DNA of 64,000 nt from Eretmocerus hayati (taxonomy: Eukaryota > Arthropoda > Insecta > Hymenoptera > Aphelinidae). Shown in pieces: positions 20,849 through 34,815 of this stretch (within the stretch, counting starts at the first letter, position 1; every line of letters begins with the position of its first letter). Under the pieces are notes generated by a model. It was given only the letters and a program-made list of their open reading frames with translations, made no database searches and was not told the DNA's origin. The position numbers and the translations under genes were made by a program. The stretch is taken from positions 65,276,282-65,340,281 of the forward strand of contig CM056741.1 in the NCBI GenBank assembly GCA_029851415.1. The letters are read 5' to 3'.

Positions 20849-23800
20849 TAAGTCTGTTAGAATTGAGACGGCTATCCTAACACACCTTGAATCATTTGCA
20901 CAGTGAGTTTTCGTGTGATTTGAACTAAATCGAAGTTGTAGATTGCTCACAAAACTGAACGTTCAAAGGAAGAAGAATCTTGACTGCAAAAATCATTTTA
21001 TTTGCATTGGAAAAACGCGAGAAAAGAGTATAGAGACAAAAATCTGCCGAGTGTAATTGTTCCTCATTACGCACAAATTACTAAAATCAAATTCTTCTCG
21101 ATTAGTGGGCAGGGTTCATGAGGTTTGTGACATTCTGTTTGGGGAGGGGGGTTGAACGAACGTGACGAACTATGACTAGGAAGGGGTAGAGGGTCAAAAT
21201 CCATCGAGAACCTGCGGATGTCTTCTGTGGAGGAGTCCTTATCAGAAACGGGTTAACTATACCTAGGTTGGATTGTAAGAACCACCACTGACGTTCTTCT
21301 GCAAAAGTCCTTCCTATCCGATGGAACGCAACGAAACAAGCGATAATTGAATCAAAATCTTAGCAATCTTGACGCCGAGGGAAGCAGTAGCAAGAATGGA
21401 CGACAGGATACTGGATGTGTTTGGTCAATTCGTGTAAATGGCCAAAATCGTACCTCAGCTCTGAGATATGATACACAGTTTTTCAAGATTTTTGAGGAAG
21501 TTTTTAGGATTATCTTGACTCCTCCATGATGTCGATGAACTTGCTCAGAAATGACCAAAAATTTGGAAGAATGAGCTATCAAGTTTATTACAAAGAAAAC
21601 ACTGGAAAACACTCGAGTAAGCCAGAATTCCTAGTCCACAGCTCTACAGAGACATGGACATTTACTTCCACACTTTGGAATAAAATTCAAATTTTGTCAT
21701 CTATAAATAATAATCGAATGTTGATGAAGTATTTTCATACCTCAGCCGGCACATTTATTCGTAGACTGATTCAAACACTATACTCGTGGAAATTCAGTTT
21801 GTACCAGATACGAATCTGCAAACTACATCGAAATCAAAGAGTGTCCCATCTTCATCTCCGCTAACTGCTCTCCTCTCTCTATTTTCAACTCCTAGTGCGA
21901 AGATGTGACACTCCAAATGCATTTCACTCGTTTGAGAAGCTTGCACTTAGAGAGGCGTTGCACAGATTTATCGACTTGTACCATACTCGGACATCAAACG
22001 CTTATCCATCTTGGACTGAGACCACGACTGAGACTGAAGAGATACATGTGTGACCGCAGAACCAAGTCGCTTCTAATAACCCTCTACTCTTCTTTTTCCT
22101 TACTTTCCACTTCCTTCTGCATGCTTCCTCCTGCCCATGAAATATTCTCGTATTTCCTGCACTGCGTTTTCTTACTTTATCTTTGATTCATTTGAAACTG
22201 CAAGATTTGAGAGTAATTCAACGTCGTTTTTGAAATGACATCCATGGCTGAAGCTATAATTATGTGTATGAATCAATCCGTAGTATTGCTATTCTGAATT
22301 GCAAGGTTGGGCTATTTTACTTTTATCACCTCTTATATCTGCGGGTCATTCTCAGAATGGACTGAAATGAATTATCATCAGCCATTGGTTATTCATTCCC
22401 AACTGACTCATGACGGAAAATAAAAAGTTTTAATTGTATTTTGTAAGAGATCTGAATTCTTCTCCAGTCTTGCATCACCCTATCTTCTTTCGATCCGTGG
22501 CAAACAATTACCATGAATATTCTCATACCGTGGTAACGAGGATGGCAGTTTTACATATCCAAGAATCTAATAGAAGTGGCTGCTTTATGAATTATACCCA
22601 GAAAGCTGTTCATTTCACACATGAAACGGTTTCCTTGCCCAATTCATGACTTCCTTTTGAGCAAAAAAATATAAATAAATAAAGTTCAATCTAAACTTCT
22701 AGTGTGAACCAATTTTGGATGTGAATCTGTAAAAGTCAATCTTACGCATCAGAACTGGCTCTTACTCTGGACTAATTAATGATCAAGAGGGGAGATATGT
22801 TCCGCATCATGTTTGCCCGTGTTGCTCGTCGACTAGGGCCGTTATGAGATACATCGTACACCTCATTTAGCAAAAAGCATGGCATGGCTCACCACACGGT
22901 CTATTTTCGTTCTGTCACACCCAGGCACAATATTTTTGCACGGCGGAAAGTAATGATACGCCCCCGAACGGAATCGTGGTCATCCATGTCAACGTGGCTG
23001 TTGTACACTTATTAATAGACATAGACTCATGTTCAAGCATCCGATGCCATAATAATTGAAACCTGGAGATTTGATCCTTCGCACATCAAACAAGTTATTT
23101 ATTCGCCCACATACTATTCTCCGGAATTTAGGAAATCTTCTCTTCCTGGCTTGTATGGATTAGAAATTCAAATGGAGGAGTGTACTTTCATCACGAGTCC
23201 GTGGCAAATGAATTTCACCAAAAACGAGCAAATCTATTCTCTAGTTGATAAAATTTCTGAATTATCAGAACAATTTTCAGCGAGCAATTTAGTCGGATCG
23301 ACATTGTACGCACACATTTATACACGAGCATTCAATTTTCGACTACCTCTCTAGATTCTATCGAGCATTATTGAGCCATTGCGTATTTGTCAAAGTGACA
23401 CGCTATACTCACGCGTTTGATCAGGTCATTAGATGCTGTTAAAGCGTGATGAAATTTGCGTAGTCGATATCGCACCAATGATCGCTGCAAATCCATATTC
23501 GTGTTTGCACTGCCACGTGCATAAATAATATCTCATGGGCGTTCAACAAAGCGCTCTCAAATGTGTTTGACATCAGACTTTGTGATATTTAGCAAGGATT
23601 ATGCAAGTATGTTTACATAGGCATCATGGGTGTGAGCATGGATGCCTTCAATTGGAGTTTGGCAAAAATCCAAATCACGATGGATATGATGAAACTGTGG
23701 TCACCCCAAACACTTGTTAGTGGAGTTCTTGCAACAAACTTTTCGTACTGCGAATTGGTGGCAATTGAGATGACCGTAAGACATCATGCTGCTTATCATT

Positions 23801-25271
23801 CTGTTATTGTGCAAAATAGCTCATGAAATTGGAGGATTTTCATTTAGTTCTCTTTCTTTAAAAGTGAAATTGCAGCCCAGTTTATAAGAGCATAAGGATG
23901 AATTACTGTTTTCTTTGCCTCTTGAATGAATCCGATTCACGTCACAAACTTGTTTTAAATCACCCGAATCATAACGAGATTCCAGAACCGCAATGGCAAT
24001 ATGGAAAACCCCCAAGCGATCAGCTGTTGAGTCAATCAATAATGGCAAAAGTTAAAAGTGATTAATGTTCTTGTCTGAAGTGTGCATCGTGTTTGCCGTC
24101 TTAATCTATTCATATTTGAATGGCAAATTTGTTTTCTGTATCGATGATCGAGAATCATCTAACGCAGTTGTTTGAGTCCAAGAACTCGATTACGAATGAT
24201 TACGAGATGTGGATTGAATTAAATCTCGCAGAGTTCCAATACTTTTGTAACGGTTGAGCATACTTTTCCGTGACAAGTTCTATGATATCGAGAAATGAAA
24301 TGTCTCTCTGTCAAAAGAACCCATTCCCGAAAGAAATTGTGATGACAATGTAAAAGCTCCAAAGAAAAACTTCAGTCACCTGCGTACAGATTCTATCTCA
24401 CACAGCTAGTTACAGTTAAAATTCAATCAGTTGATTGGAATTTGTAGTTGAACTTTCAACCGGTTCGTTGGATTCTCGAGCGAATTGTTTGAATACTTAG
24501 CCAATTGGTTGAATGTAGCAGGTTTAAAATTTCGATAAATTCACAACGAACACTTCTGTACCAATGCGAATTCGCTAGCTATCGACAATACTAATCGATA
24601 GCTATCCACGGTCAGATAGTCCAACTCGGTAGTTTCAGGATTATACAGAATTTTTTAGATTTACATCACAATATTATCGCTTCCTTGCACTTATTGTGAG
24701 ACGATTCCCCATTGGACTGGTCCTTGATGTCGGCTTTTGTTTTCGAGTCAGCTACGTTGGTTTTCGACTGTTCATGACAAAGATGATAGTCTGATGATCA
24801 TGCGTCAAACTTCAATAACACTGCGTGGAAAATAGTTTACCTGGACTATTCCGATAAAGGTTTGGCAGAGTTTTGTCACAAATCCAAGCGAAATCGAAGA
24901 TACCACTTTGGTTTACCCAATAACTTGATAAGTGAAGCCGTACTCCTTTGGCCCAAGACTTGATGAACGGAAGTGAGTCAGATGGGATGAAAAAATATAG
25001 AATTGGTTTTTTGTTTCAGATATCGAGAGACCCAGCTGTGATCGGGGCTACGAGAGAGCAGAATATTTTTGTCCCTCTTTGTCTTTCTTCTCGCGGCTCC
25101 AGTAAGTCGTAATCAATTTTTCTTATTTTCGTGCAATTTAGAGTATATTCTAGGATTCTAGAGGTGGTATATACCACTTATTTATTCCCCCCTCTCTCTT
25201 TCACGCTCTTCATGATAGGCCCCAAATAAAGACTACTACTTCATCGAGTTACGTGAAGTTGACCCGCCACT
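20849..25271. other. Intergenic DNA, mostly unremarkable
   Basis: No supported exon or RNA gene in about 4.4 kb. Several plus-strand open frames (21,526-21,864, 21,905-22,186, 23,626-23,826) have no family features and no consistent splice partners. A stretch near 24,430-24,530 with CAACCGGTTCGTTGG-type wording resembles 62,720-62,830 and may be an old repeat. Confidence 0.45.
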
Positions 25272-25791
25272 AACAATTTGACCATTTGAGCAATGGATTT
25301 TCAAAGTGTTAAAATAATACCCCCCACCAAAACACAATAAACGCTCATTACCCCGCGAATATATGTAGTAGGAAACCCACGCAAGCTCAATTTGAAGCTC
25401 TTAATTTGACCATATCGATTCAAGCATCAGAACCTATCATTATTGATGCAAAATTGTTCAAACAGACTGAGAGAAGTCCCCGTGTATAAGGTGTAGGCCA
25501 GCAGGAGAGAGGCAGGGAAGGGGAAGCACGCATGGAGCGCATAGTTTCCACCAGTCGGCACCTGTCCATACCTTATACATGGGGACTTCTCCCAGTCTGT
25601 TTAAACAATTTTGCGTGAATAGTGATAAGTTCTGATGATTGAATCGATATGGTCAAATTAAAAGCTTCAATTTGAGCCTGCGTAAGTTTTCCTACTGCAT
25701 ATATTCGCCGAGTTATGAGCTTTTATTGTGATTTGGTGGGGGGTGATATTTCAGCACTTTGCAAATTAATTCCTCAAATGGTCAAATTGTT
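25272..25791. repeat. Fold-back repeat, 520 bp
   Basis: The inverted ends are AACAATTTGACCATTTGAG and CTCAAATGGTCAAATTGTT. Inverted similarity covers about 230 bp on each side, including CCCCGTGTATAAGGT against its complement near 25,573-25,590. About 55 bp of GC-richer spacer, with AGGCAGGGAAGGGGAAGC, lies at the centre. No target duplication is certain. It is probably a non-autonomous DNA element. Confidence 0.7.
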
Positions 25792-27650
25792 CAAATTAAA
25801 AGAGTTGTACCATTGATTTCGAGATTTTTCGCTTGATTTTTTGGTATATTCATTTCAAAGTGGCGGGCCAGCTTCACGCAACCACTCCATCGGACTTCTC
25901 CAGAAAGAGTATCTACATTCAAACGATATTCACCACTATAGGTACCCTCTACAATTTGACATTTGAAACATATCGGATGCTCGTAGTAGAGGAGAAAGCG
26001 AACAAATGGCACAGGTGAATGCGTCGACCTTTGGGAATATATAACGCTTTTGACCAATCGAGTGCTTTCTTCGGTCGTTCAATGCTCTCGACAACTCGCA
26101 AAGGTTTTTGGGACCATTAAGGGATCGTCTTGCAAATAGAGCTTCATAAATTCGAACGCAGTCCCCGACGGAGCCTCTCATATAACCGGTCATTCTGTTA
26201 ATGAGCTCCCACGTGCATATTCTACTCTCTCCCTCTGCGTAGCTCACCGAAGTGTATAGAGAATCGGTCTGGAGTCAACAGCGGATTCAAGCACATCTAT
26301 TGAGATTTTCCTCAAGTTCTACTGGTACAATCTCTGTGTGGATACAGCCAATTAATCGCTTGAATACGTCATACATACACAGAAATAGAATATATGAAAT
26401 AGTTTGCTGCATTATATATCGACATGACTTGGTAATCCGGAGACTAACCACAGCCGATCGACTCTGGAAGCATTTGAAATTTTCTTGCGGAATAATGATC
26501 CTTTTGATTTATCACAAGGCTATAGCAATTTGTATCCGACAATATGATAATTGGAGACAAATTACAATGACCACTCCGTTGATTGATGACTGAGAAAGGT
26601 GATAAAGAATTGGCTTAGAGCTTTACAAAAATTAATTCATTCGATGTCTGTGCCAAAGAATATTTGTGGAGCTACATTGACAAATTTTGATTGGGATCGA
26701 TTATGTGCAATTCATAAGATTCAGTCAGTCGAAAATGTATGAACAGATGTAGCCTTTGTTCTCGAGATTCATTTTCATGCCATTCATTTGACATCACAAT
26801 GAGTGTCAGCATATCCAGGATACCCGACAATAAAGTTGGAGTGAAAGCATATTTGATGTTCGGTGCAAACCGTTTGCGTTTTGATATCATAAATTTTCGA
26901 AATGATTATTGTGGATATTGTCAGCGTACGTCAGCATTGACTAATTATTTGTTTTCGACTGCCATAGAATATAAGGTAAGCGTGCCTAGCTTGCTCCCTT
27001 TCGCTAATTTGCCACCTCTCAAGATCTCGGTCTTGGAACGAGCTTGAAAATGAGCTGAAGGGAATTGGAAAATATGAAGATGTACCAAAACCATGGGAAA
27101 TGAAAAACAGTGGGGACAAACAGACACACTCAGCTCACGGTTGATGAAAAAAGCTCCGGTACCATGTGCGTAATGTCCATCTTATATCGTGTATATTATA
27201 ATCCATCCAAAATGGGACGTATGAGGATGTAGCACAGAATCATGACAGCGACGAATTTCTCCAGGTTTCATTTTTTCGAAAATCCGGTTTTATTCAGTTA
27301 CCCGGCAACCGTTGCGAAAAATATCCTGTTGAAATTCAGATGTAGTAAAACTTGTGAACTACTTACACTTCTAGATAATTCGCATTATATAAATGGCTGA
27401 CTCTTCACCAGAAACGACGACGTCAGTCTTTCCAAAATCTATGTGTTGTACGAATCTTGATCGAAAAGATTGTGACCCGTAGCAAAACTTGTCCAGGATG
27501 GGCCAAGAATGACAATATCATCAAAAAAATGTGCTCAGTCTGGGCTAACGTGACGTAAAATTAAGTTGTGATTCCCAAAACTGAATTTTCAGAAATGACA
27601 GTACCGTTGTCTTAAAGCTAACATCTCATCCAGCATCGGGCACACGATTC
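25792..27650. other. Intergenic DNA
   Basis: No supported gene. A fragment of the repeat described at 1,419 lies at 26,972-27,040. Confidence 0.45.
26972..27040. repeat. Fragment of the AAGGTAAGYGTGCCTA repeat
   Basis: It shares AAGGTAAG, GTGCCTA, CTAATTTGCC and CTCAAGATCTC, in the same order and spacing, with 1,419-1,485. Confidence 0.6.
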
Positions 27651-28180
27651 CAATCCACAAACTTGAGATACATCTGTGACCTCCGGGCATCGCGGGAGTC
27701 ACACACATTCATGACAAAGGGCAGTACACATGGCAATCGAGCAGAGATGGAACAGAAATCAATTTTGCGCGGAATTGGTCACAAAATTTTAGCTCACACA
27801 TACGTGCAATACTCCGACTGGAAAGAAAACTCGAATCCCCAGCGTCGAGAGAACGATTTTCGGTATAAGCCCTGTGTGTGTACATCCGATGAGTATCCAG
27901 AGCATGGTGAAAAAAAGGAACAACGACGGTCAACGAGTAAAGCCTCAAGCTCTGAGCGGACGTTGAGCAGAGTATTAGTGTATACCCAAGGAAGATGGAA
28001 AAATAGAGAGCAGAAAAGAGGGCGCGCTAGTCTTTGCTTTGACGTGAACGCTGATTTGCTGGAAAATGCCGAGTCAAAGTTATCCCACGGATTCGCAGCT
28101 CGATTAACTTCCCCTCTCTCCATCTTTTGCTTGCTTGCTCGGTCCATGTTGGCGTTTGTGGGTAAACTGACTTGGTGGTT

Positions 28181-28181
<1 letters not shown>

Positions 28182-28215
<34 letters not shown>
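28182..28215. repeat. (CGT)n microsatellite, about 11 units
   Basis: An uninterrupted CGT trinucleotide run, read directly. Confidence 0.95.
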
Positions 28216-28440
28216 TACATCGTTGGGGTAAAAGAGAGCAGAAATATCGGCACGATTCCGGTAACTTATAGCCACCTGCTGGCTGCAGATCCGACGGGTT
28301 GCAGCAAGGCCACTTGGGCCGCTGATTGCCTTTTGTTACGGCTGAGCGCTTTACGGGCAAGCCTGCATCGCGCCCCATCGCATCCTGGATAGACTGCTCG
28401 GTATAGGCCATCGACTGGCGTGTATGCGATCGTTTGGTCT

Positions 28441-28470
28441 TGTTTGTGTGGGTGTGTGTGTGCGTGTGTG
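28441..28470. repeat. (TG)n microsatellite, imperfect
   Basis: A TG run with a few interruptions, read directly. Confidence 0.85.
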
Positions 28471-28699
28471 ATATATATGTAGCTGTGGCCTCAAGGGGTG
28501 ACACGATGTACGAGATTGTATTTGGGTAGTTGTGGCGGTCTTGTCTTGCCGTAGCCTGACCTTTTCTACTGATGACAGATGATTGTTTCCTGTGCATCAA
28601 ATGGGGTTGTTTTGGGCTAGATGTTGAACTCGAGTGAATGCTGTTTGGGGTTATCGTTTGCTGTTTGAGTAGGAGAGTCATGTGTGAAAATGTTAGCAT

Positions 28700-30333
28700 A
28701 CTTCAGAGAATATTTTTTAAAATTTATTCCATCTAAACCATTCCACTGAAGAAAAAATTGTTCAAATTTCCAGTGGGGGAATTTGATCGGCTACATCAGC
28801 CTTCTACCAATGAGTATCCGGAATTGGTTGAATTTATACCAAACATGACACTGAAAAACTAAATCTCTTGCTTGAAGATTTTACTTGGACTCCCCACATC
28901 AACTCTACGGCATTAAAAAAGGGAAAGTCATTCAAATTCATAACCATTTCAACACTTCCCCATAGCCTCCAATATCAGATCAAATGAGGGTATTGATTGG
29001 TCTGTTGGATCAGAATCAATACATTTTGATGGGCACCTCAATTTTCATTCGATTATTCGAAGAAAAAAAACAGACAAACATTTTCAAATACTTTGAAGCC
29101 CATTACCTTGGCACCCGAAGACGTTCTCTAAAAATTGTTACCTTCGAAGAATTCTCAATTTTTCACCACAAATTTTATAATTCAGACTCGAGCTACATTA
29201 CTGTGGCAAATACATCTGACTAACACGATTCAGTGAACCAGCACTTCACTAAAAAAGTCTATTTACAAAGTATTATGTATGAGGAAAAGGCAAACTCAAG
29301 TTCAAAGCGTCTTATCATCACTGCGACATGGTAGTATTTGCAAGTTTTCTCAACATCTTGAATCATCGAAAACATTTTCATTTCTCGTGTTTCTGGTCTC
29401 TTTCAAACTTTGCTATGCTTGATTTTCCATTCTTGTAGGGAATCCAATTTTACCCCGCTCCTAACTTTTCCATTTCCTATCCAGTGGTTACCTTTTTCTC
29501 AGTGCCTCTTTCCCTTCATCGCTTATAGTACTTTCGAAGAAGACAAATTCTTCGTGAAACTGACCGTAGCTGAGTAGGCAACGAACGATTACATTTTCTC
29601 CTTTCTTATTTTCTTCTTCTGCGCTAGAAACCGAGTCTCGTTCAGCTCTAGCGAAAAGAGACGAATTCCCAGTTTAGAGTTTGAAAGGAGGTATATGAGG
29701 AAAACTCGATGAGTGAGATTCGTTTCTTTTGCAACAGTTTCTTTCCAACCTCATTCTCTTTTTCTGAAAGGGTTCGATTGAATTTTCGACGTTTCCAACG
29801 TCATTTTGTAGATTTGATACTGTTTGAAGGTGTTTTACTCCCCATGGAAATATTTGAATGGCTAATAGCAAAATATCCAGTTTGTATTCGAGATGATTGA
29901 CATTGATCTTGGTTTTCCCTGATTACTTATGGTAATTCAAAAACCTGATAAGAATTTTCACGATAGACGTTTCGTGGCTGACGAATGAAAGAAATCAATT
30001 GTAATATATTCTCTACACTACTGTCCGTCCAGTTACGCATTGTAATTTTGGTCGCACGTGTATCTTGCTAGAGATTATTGAGCCACAACCAGATTATCGA
30101 TAAGAGCGTTTGAGAGGCAAAAAAATGATTTCTCAAATCTTATTATCAGTCGTCAAATCATAACAAGAAGTCATAATGCGCGTGAGTGACACATATTTTC
30201 TATTTGATCTGATTTTTTTATTCCAATCTTAGATTTGACGGCTGTCTCATTACTCATTCACTCACAATGTCTATTATGATGGACAACTTTTTTTGATCGA
30301 TTTCAGGTGAACGGTTCCTTTTTTTTTTTGATA
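28700..30333. other. Intergenic DNA
   Basis: No supported exon, RNA gene or repeat end. Confidence 0.45.
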
Positions 30334-30338
30334 CGTCG

Positions 30339-31189
30339 CACAGTGGGGCTAAAAACCGATTTCGGGACAAGATTCAGCGCCACGCGAATTCTAAACCGAT
30401 CGAAACCATTCAAACGGGCTTTTCTTCGTTTTTCCTTACTCTACAAGATACCTGCCCGGAGAATTTAATTCGGGAAGCTCTGGAGGCCCAGGATCGTGTT
30501 GAAGGGCGATCAAGACGAAAAACAAGAAGTATCAGTTTGTACTGATGAGTGATAAATAGGTCCTCTTTACTGCAATCATTTCCAAATCCAGGTGGGGGTG
30601 TTGAAGGAACATTTTGTGATGCTACATCGACGTATACTCCAAGAGGTCGTGGATATCGATGATATTCGAGTACTAAGTGAGTGAGGGAGATATTGCAGAG
30701 TTCTGAAGCCCTTGGATGAAGCTCGCGCATCCTTGTGACATGGGCTCATATATTGTGTATCTCTAACTTATGATTTGAGCCCGCTTAGAACCCCGTACAT
30801 TACCGCCAGGATCGAAGAAAGTCGATTTTTGATGATTGGGGTTTATTACCAAGGTAGTTGAGCCTGAAATCCTGATTTCAAGTTAGGTTGCTGGAGTTCT
30901 GCAATGATGAGAGTATTCCCCTTATGAAGTGGAACCAGGAACATGTATTTTGGGCCCAACCAGAAAATCGTACATTGCCGCCAGGATCGAGGAGACTCGA
31001 TTTTCGACGATTTTTGGTTGATCGACCAACACGATTATGTGACTCCGCAGCTCCCCAAATCAAATTCTCCGGGAAGGAATCTTGTAGAGTGTCAAAAGAC
31101 GGGAACGATCCCGTTTGAATCATTTCGATTGGTTGAGGATTCGCGTGGCGCTGAATCTTGTCCCGAAATCGATTTTTAGCCCCACTGTG
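30339..31189. mobile_element. Transib-like non-autonomous element, 851 bp, CACAGTG ends, CGTCG duplication
   Basis: Both ends read CACAGTGGGGCTAAAAA inward, then CGATTTCGGGACAAGATTCA with at most one change. The inverted arms stay similar for about 150 bp (for example CTCTACAAGAT and CCCGGAGAATTT). CGTCG flanks the element on both sides (30,334-30,338 and 31,190-31,194). Transib transposons make 5-bp duplications with a CGNCG-like preference and have CACWRTG-type ends, so the assignment is strong. The heptamer equals the consensus V(D)J recombination signal heptamer. The interior has direct repeats (CATTRCCGCCAGGATCGA near 30,798 and 30,973). No transposase is encoded. Confidence 0.88.
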
Positions 31190-31194
31190 CGTCG

Positions 31195-34100
31195 GAAGAA
31201 TCTAGAAGAATTCTCAAAAGTTTCCATTGATACAAGGAATGGATCAAACTACTTAGAGGCTGAAACCAAATACCTGATAGCAAGCGAAAAAAAATTGAAA
31301 CCAAAAATTCTAAAAATTCTTATTTGCCTTTTTGTCTTATTTTCATTAGGAAAACATGTTCTGAAGGTATAATACACTAAAAACATACAGTGAGTGAATC
31401 ATCATCAAACCAACGAGCTGTTGATTGGATTTCCCCAATCATTTTTCTTTAGGACAGGATATTGTCGTTGGTGATTTTATGCTCCAAATTTCTCGGTATT
31501 ATGACCCACATGGTTATAGATACCCAAGATTAAGATATAAGGTTTATCCCTGTGTGAGATGAGATACGATATTGCATACATAATTGGCATCTCTCATAAC
31601 TCATGAGTAGTTGAATGCTTTGGTTTTCAGTATCGTCCATAGATTTTTTCCCACCAACGAACTTTTCGCAGATCCATCCGCCGATAAATGTGTTAAATGG
31701 TAGTTTCAACTCGTATTTCAGAATTTTCATTTGACCCATTACAGTCTGTCGATGACCGGATCAAATTTGTGAAGCAGATATCGAGCACCAAATGCTGAAA
31801 AAGAGTAGCTAATCCATCTTATGATTCCTTCAAGATTATTTCTAACGCTCAGACTCGACTGGCAATAAACTTCTTCGTGCAAGCGATGCGCATACGCGAA
31901 AACGCAGACAAGCTCTCTCATCAAACAGAGAACAAGTCTAACACACAAAAGGCGGAAATAAGAGAGTGTCTCTTTCTCTGAGCGTGTGAGATGCAGTTTA
32001 TAATACACGCCGTCGCATAATAGTATAATCCCACGGATGCGCAAAGTTATACATGCATCACATAACACCTATATTATGTGGTATAGATATAAGCAACATT
32101 TAGTGACGGCTAGAGGCTTTCGCACAATGAAGTGCGAAGAGACTGTGTCGGAGTCAGACCGAGTATGTGCGGCAAATTTCTCTCTTGTGGCTTTGCACTC
32201 TCTCTCCGTGCAAGCGCGTTTGCGCGCACTTGACTGCCCGTCGAGCTTTTCTCATCGACGGCACGGCGGCTCTTTTCATGCCTCGGGAAGCTCAACTCTG
32301 TGCAGTGGGTACCTCTTTCGGTAAAACAGACTATTTTGAATAGAGATGGATAACAGGAGCAAAGATGTACGTACATATCTATGCCATGGCTTACCAAGAG
32401 TCTCGTTGATGCCTACTTGTGTTCTTCATCGATGTCACGTGTACACGTGAGAAGATGAAAAAATTATCGTGTATACTCGAGACGGTTGGAGATCAATGTA
32501 GAAACGCAAATCCGAGCGCGACCGATATCCAGATCCGCTGTCAATCAGAATCGCTCGTGTGAAGATTCTACGGATCAAATCATTCATCTCTGAGGGTATT
32601 TCAAAGTTTGAAGCTTTAGGTAAAGTTATTCGCTGCTCTTGGAGAAGGTATTCTTAGAGGGAACGCATCTGAACAAGGCTGATGAGTTTTTCAAAAAAAT
32701 TGTCACGAGTCCACCTTGTTATAGAGGCAAATGCCTCTCAACAGGATTCATAGAGTATTTTTTCTCTTCCGCAAAAACCGACGATACAGTCTCATTATGG
32801 TTAAGAATAGTTGAAAATTTTCCACCTGATTTTGTCGGGATCAACGTTCAGCTGATTTCCAAGGTGCCACATCAACCGATAAAAATAATGCAAAATAAGT
32901 CCCCAATTTCTCAAGCTTCGTGTACACAATCTCGCAGTTGACAATATTATGGAATTAATTAATCATTCCGTGCCAAATTGTTAGCAAACCAGGAAGTATT
33001 TCGAGCTATACGACCTTGATGATGATCTTATCATGTCAAAATAACGTTCGATACTCAAATGACTCAGCATATTTTCGGCAAAAGAGTTATGAAATTGAAA
33101 AACGATCAAAAGTATTCTGATTCTGGTCATTGAACTTTTTGAAGCTCATCTCAATTTTCGGATGAATTTCAGCAAAAGCGAATGAAATCTACCCAAAAAT
33201 CATTCACATCAATATTCTTTCACAATGGAAACTAAAATACCGAGTTACTCAACCAGATACTTCATCTAAAATTCATCACTCAAAATATTCACAATAACCC
33301 GGAAGACAACAATCAAAGAAGGCCCCTGAACACTTTACATCCACGACACTTTGAAATATAATTGGTATCTCATTTCCAATTCTGACGATGGTTTCACAAA
33401 ATATCATTGAATGCTAACCAGTCCCATAGGCTCTGAGATATTTTACCAAACAATAAACTCCGTTGCCGCGCTTCGCTCGTCGATCATGAAAAAGTGAAAG
33501 TGTGAGCTCTAGCGCCCGCTGTATTGAGAAACAGAGAAGATTCATCTCTCGCGAATTATGGTCTGAAAAAATAATTGCTCGTCGTTGTTAGAGACCAATT
33601 ATCCATTATAATGCAGTTACACCGATAAACAAGGCAAAATATGAAAGTCTCGCTTACCATTTGAATAGTTTAACGCTAGTTGAGATGAGAAATCTATGTA
33701 AATCGATTCTAGTTCATTAAAAGTTTGTCGCGACACTCTTGTCGTGTTCCTTGGCTTCGTCTTCTCGTAGACCTCTTACAGGAAGGCTCAGAAAATTGTT
33801 GTCTCATCATCATATCGTGACATGAACGGGAAATATAAGAGGGCAGAGAAATTGCAAGACACTATTTTTTTCGTTCGAATTGCTGATGTTGCTACTGTAT
33901 AAACTGCTGTAATAATTAACGAAATGCACGAGCTGTCGATTCGTACAAAAGCCAACCGAATAATTGAGATGAAACTTGAGCTCAGAATCGAATCGGACGT
34001 TTTTAGTCGTAACTCCATGGTCATTCTTGTTCAACATCATAACAATTTGCATGGATAAAGAGCGGCCACTTGACGGAAGTAGATTCGAGATCTACATCGT

Positions 34101-34813
34101 TCTAAGAGTGCATTGAACTTGAAAAATGGAGTAATTGCTTTTTAATGAAAATGTATCTTGATATGTTTGCGAGGAGATACATTCAAATGACGCTTTAATG
34201 TCATGGAAATGAAGCCATACACTCGCATTCGATATAGAAAATGATATATCTTATCGTTTCGGCTAGAATATCCTGAGATACATTTCTCGTAACGGGACCT
34301 GCCATACTTTACAAAAAATTAAAAATACTATCCTAATGCGGTAATCAACACTTCAACGCCAATCAACTTGATTATAGCTAAATTTTATTCAATTTGAAAT
34401 GGCAGGACATACTTTTGTGTGGATTGTCGAACCTTATCGGCATTTGGACGTCAAACGGTGCGGAACATCTGCACTTTTTGATAAGCATTTGCAGCTTTAA
34501 TAACTCATTATTCAAATAAGGTAAGTTTGGAATTTTTGCTGATCCCTTATCGTTCATTGTGACAGTTACCCGAATGATGTAATGAAAGCGAATCGAGGAG
34601 CGAAATATACGTCAGAAGCAACGAGAACCAAGAAACCGTAAAATGTTTGGGCAATGCACAGCACATAGCACTTATTTTTCGAGAATTTTGCTCGCAATAA
34701 ACTCATTTTTTGAACACTAAAAATATTGATTAATTTCATCATCCTAATTATTCATGAAATTGACAATACACGGCATTAGCTCCAGTGAATAAGGAGTTTT
34801 GATCATTTCACAA
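31195..34813. other. Intergenic DNA with one GC-richer island
   Basis: No supported exon. A GC-richer island lies at about 31,950-32,420 and is listed separately. Plus and minus frames here lack family features. Confidence 0.45.
31950..32420. promoter_or_regulatory. GC-richer island, candidate regulatory region
   Basis: This short region is richer in CpG than its flanks, with GCAAGCGCGTTTGCGCGC and CATCGACGGCACGGCGGC. TATAAAC and TATAGATATA-like AT blocks lie at its left side. There is no family-bearing frame on either strand. The assignment rests on composition only. Confidence 0.22.
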
Positions 34814-34815
34814 TA

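Larger units (their letters stand above)
27660..28600. promoter_or_regulatory. GC-richer island with microsatellites, function unknown
   Basis: This is a compositionally distinct ~900-bp stretch with higher GC. Long open frames exist on both strands (202 codons plus, 301 codons minus). They run through a (CGT)n tract read as poly-Arg or poly-Asp and a (TG)n tract read as repeated Thr-His, and show no family features. I treat them as chance frames in a possible regulatory or untranslated region. Confidence 0.25.

Noticed and set aside
27663..28699. Long open frames on both strands (202 and 301 codons)
   Set aside because: They run through (CGT)n and (TG)n microsatellites, giving poly-Arg or His-Thr repeats. 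No domain or splice signal is visible, and the two strands overlap. Most likely chance frames in a GC-richer island.
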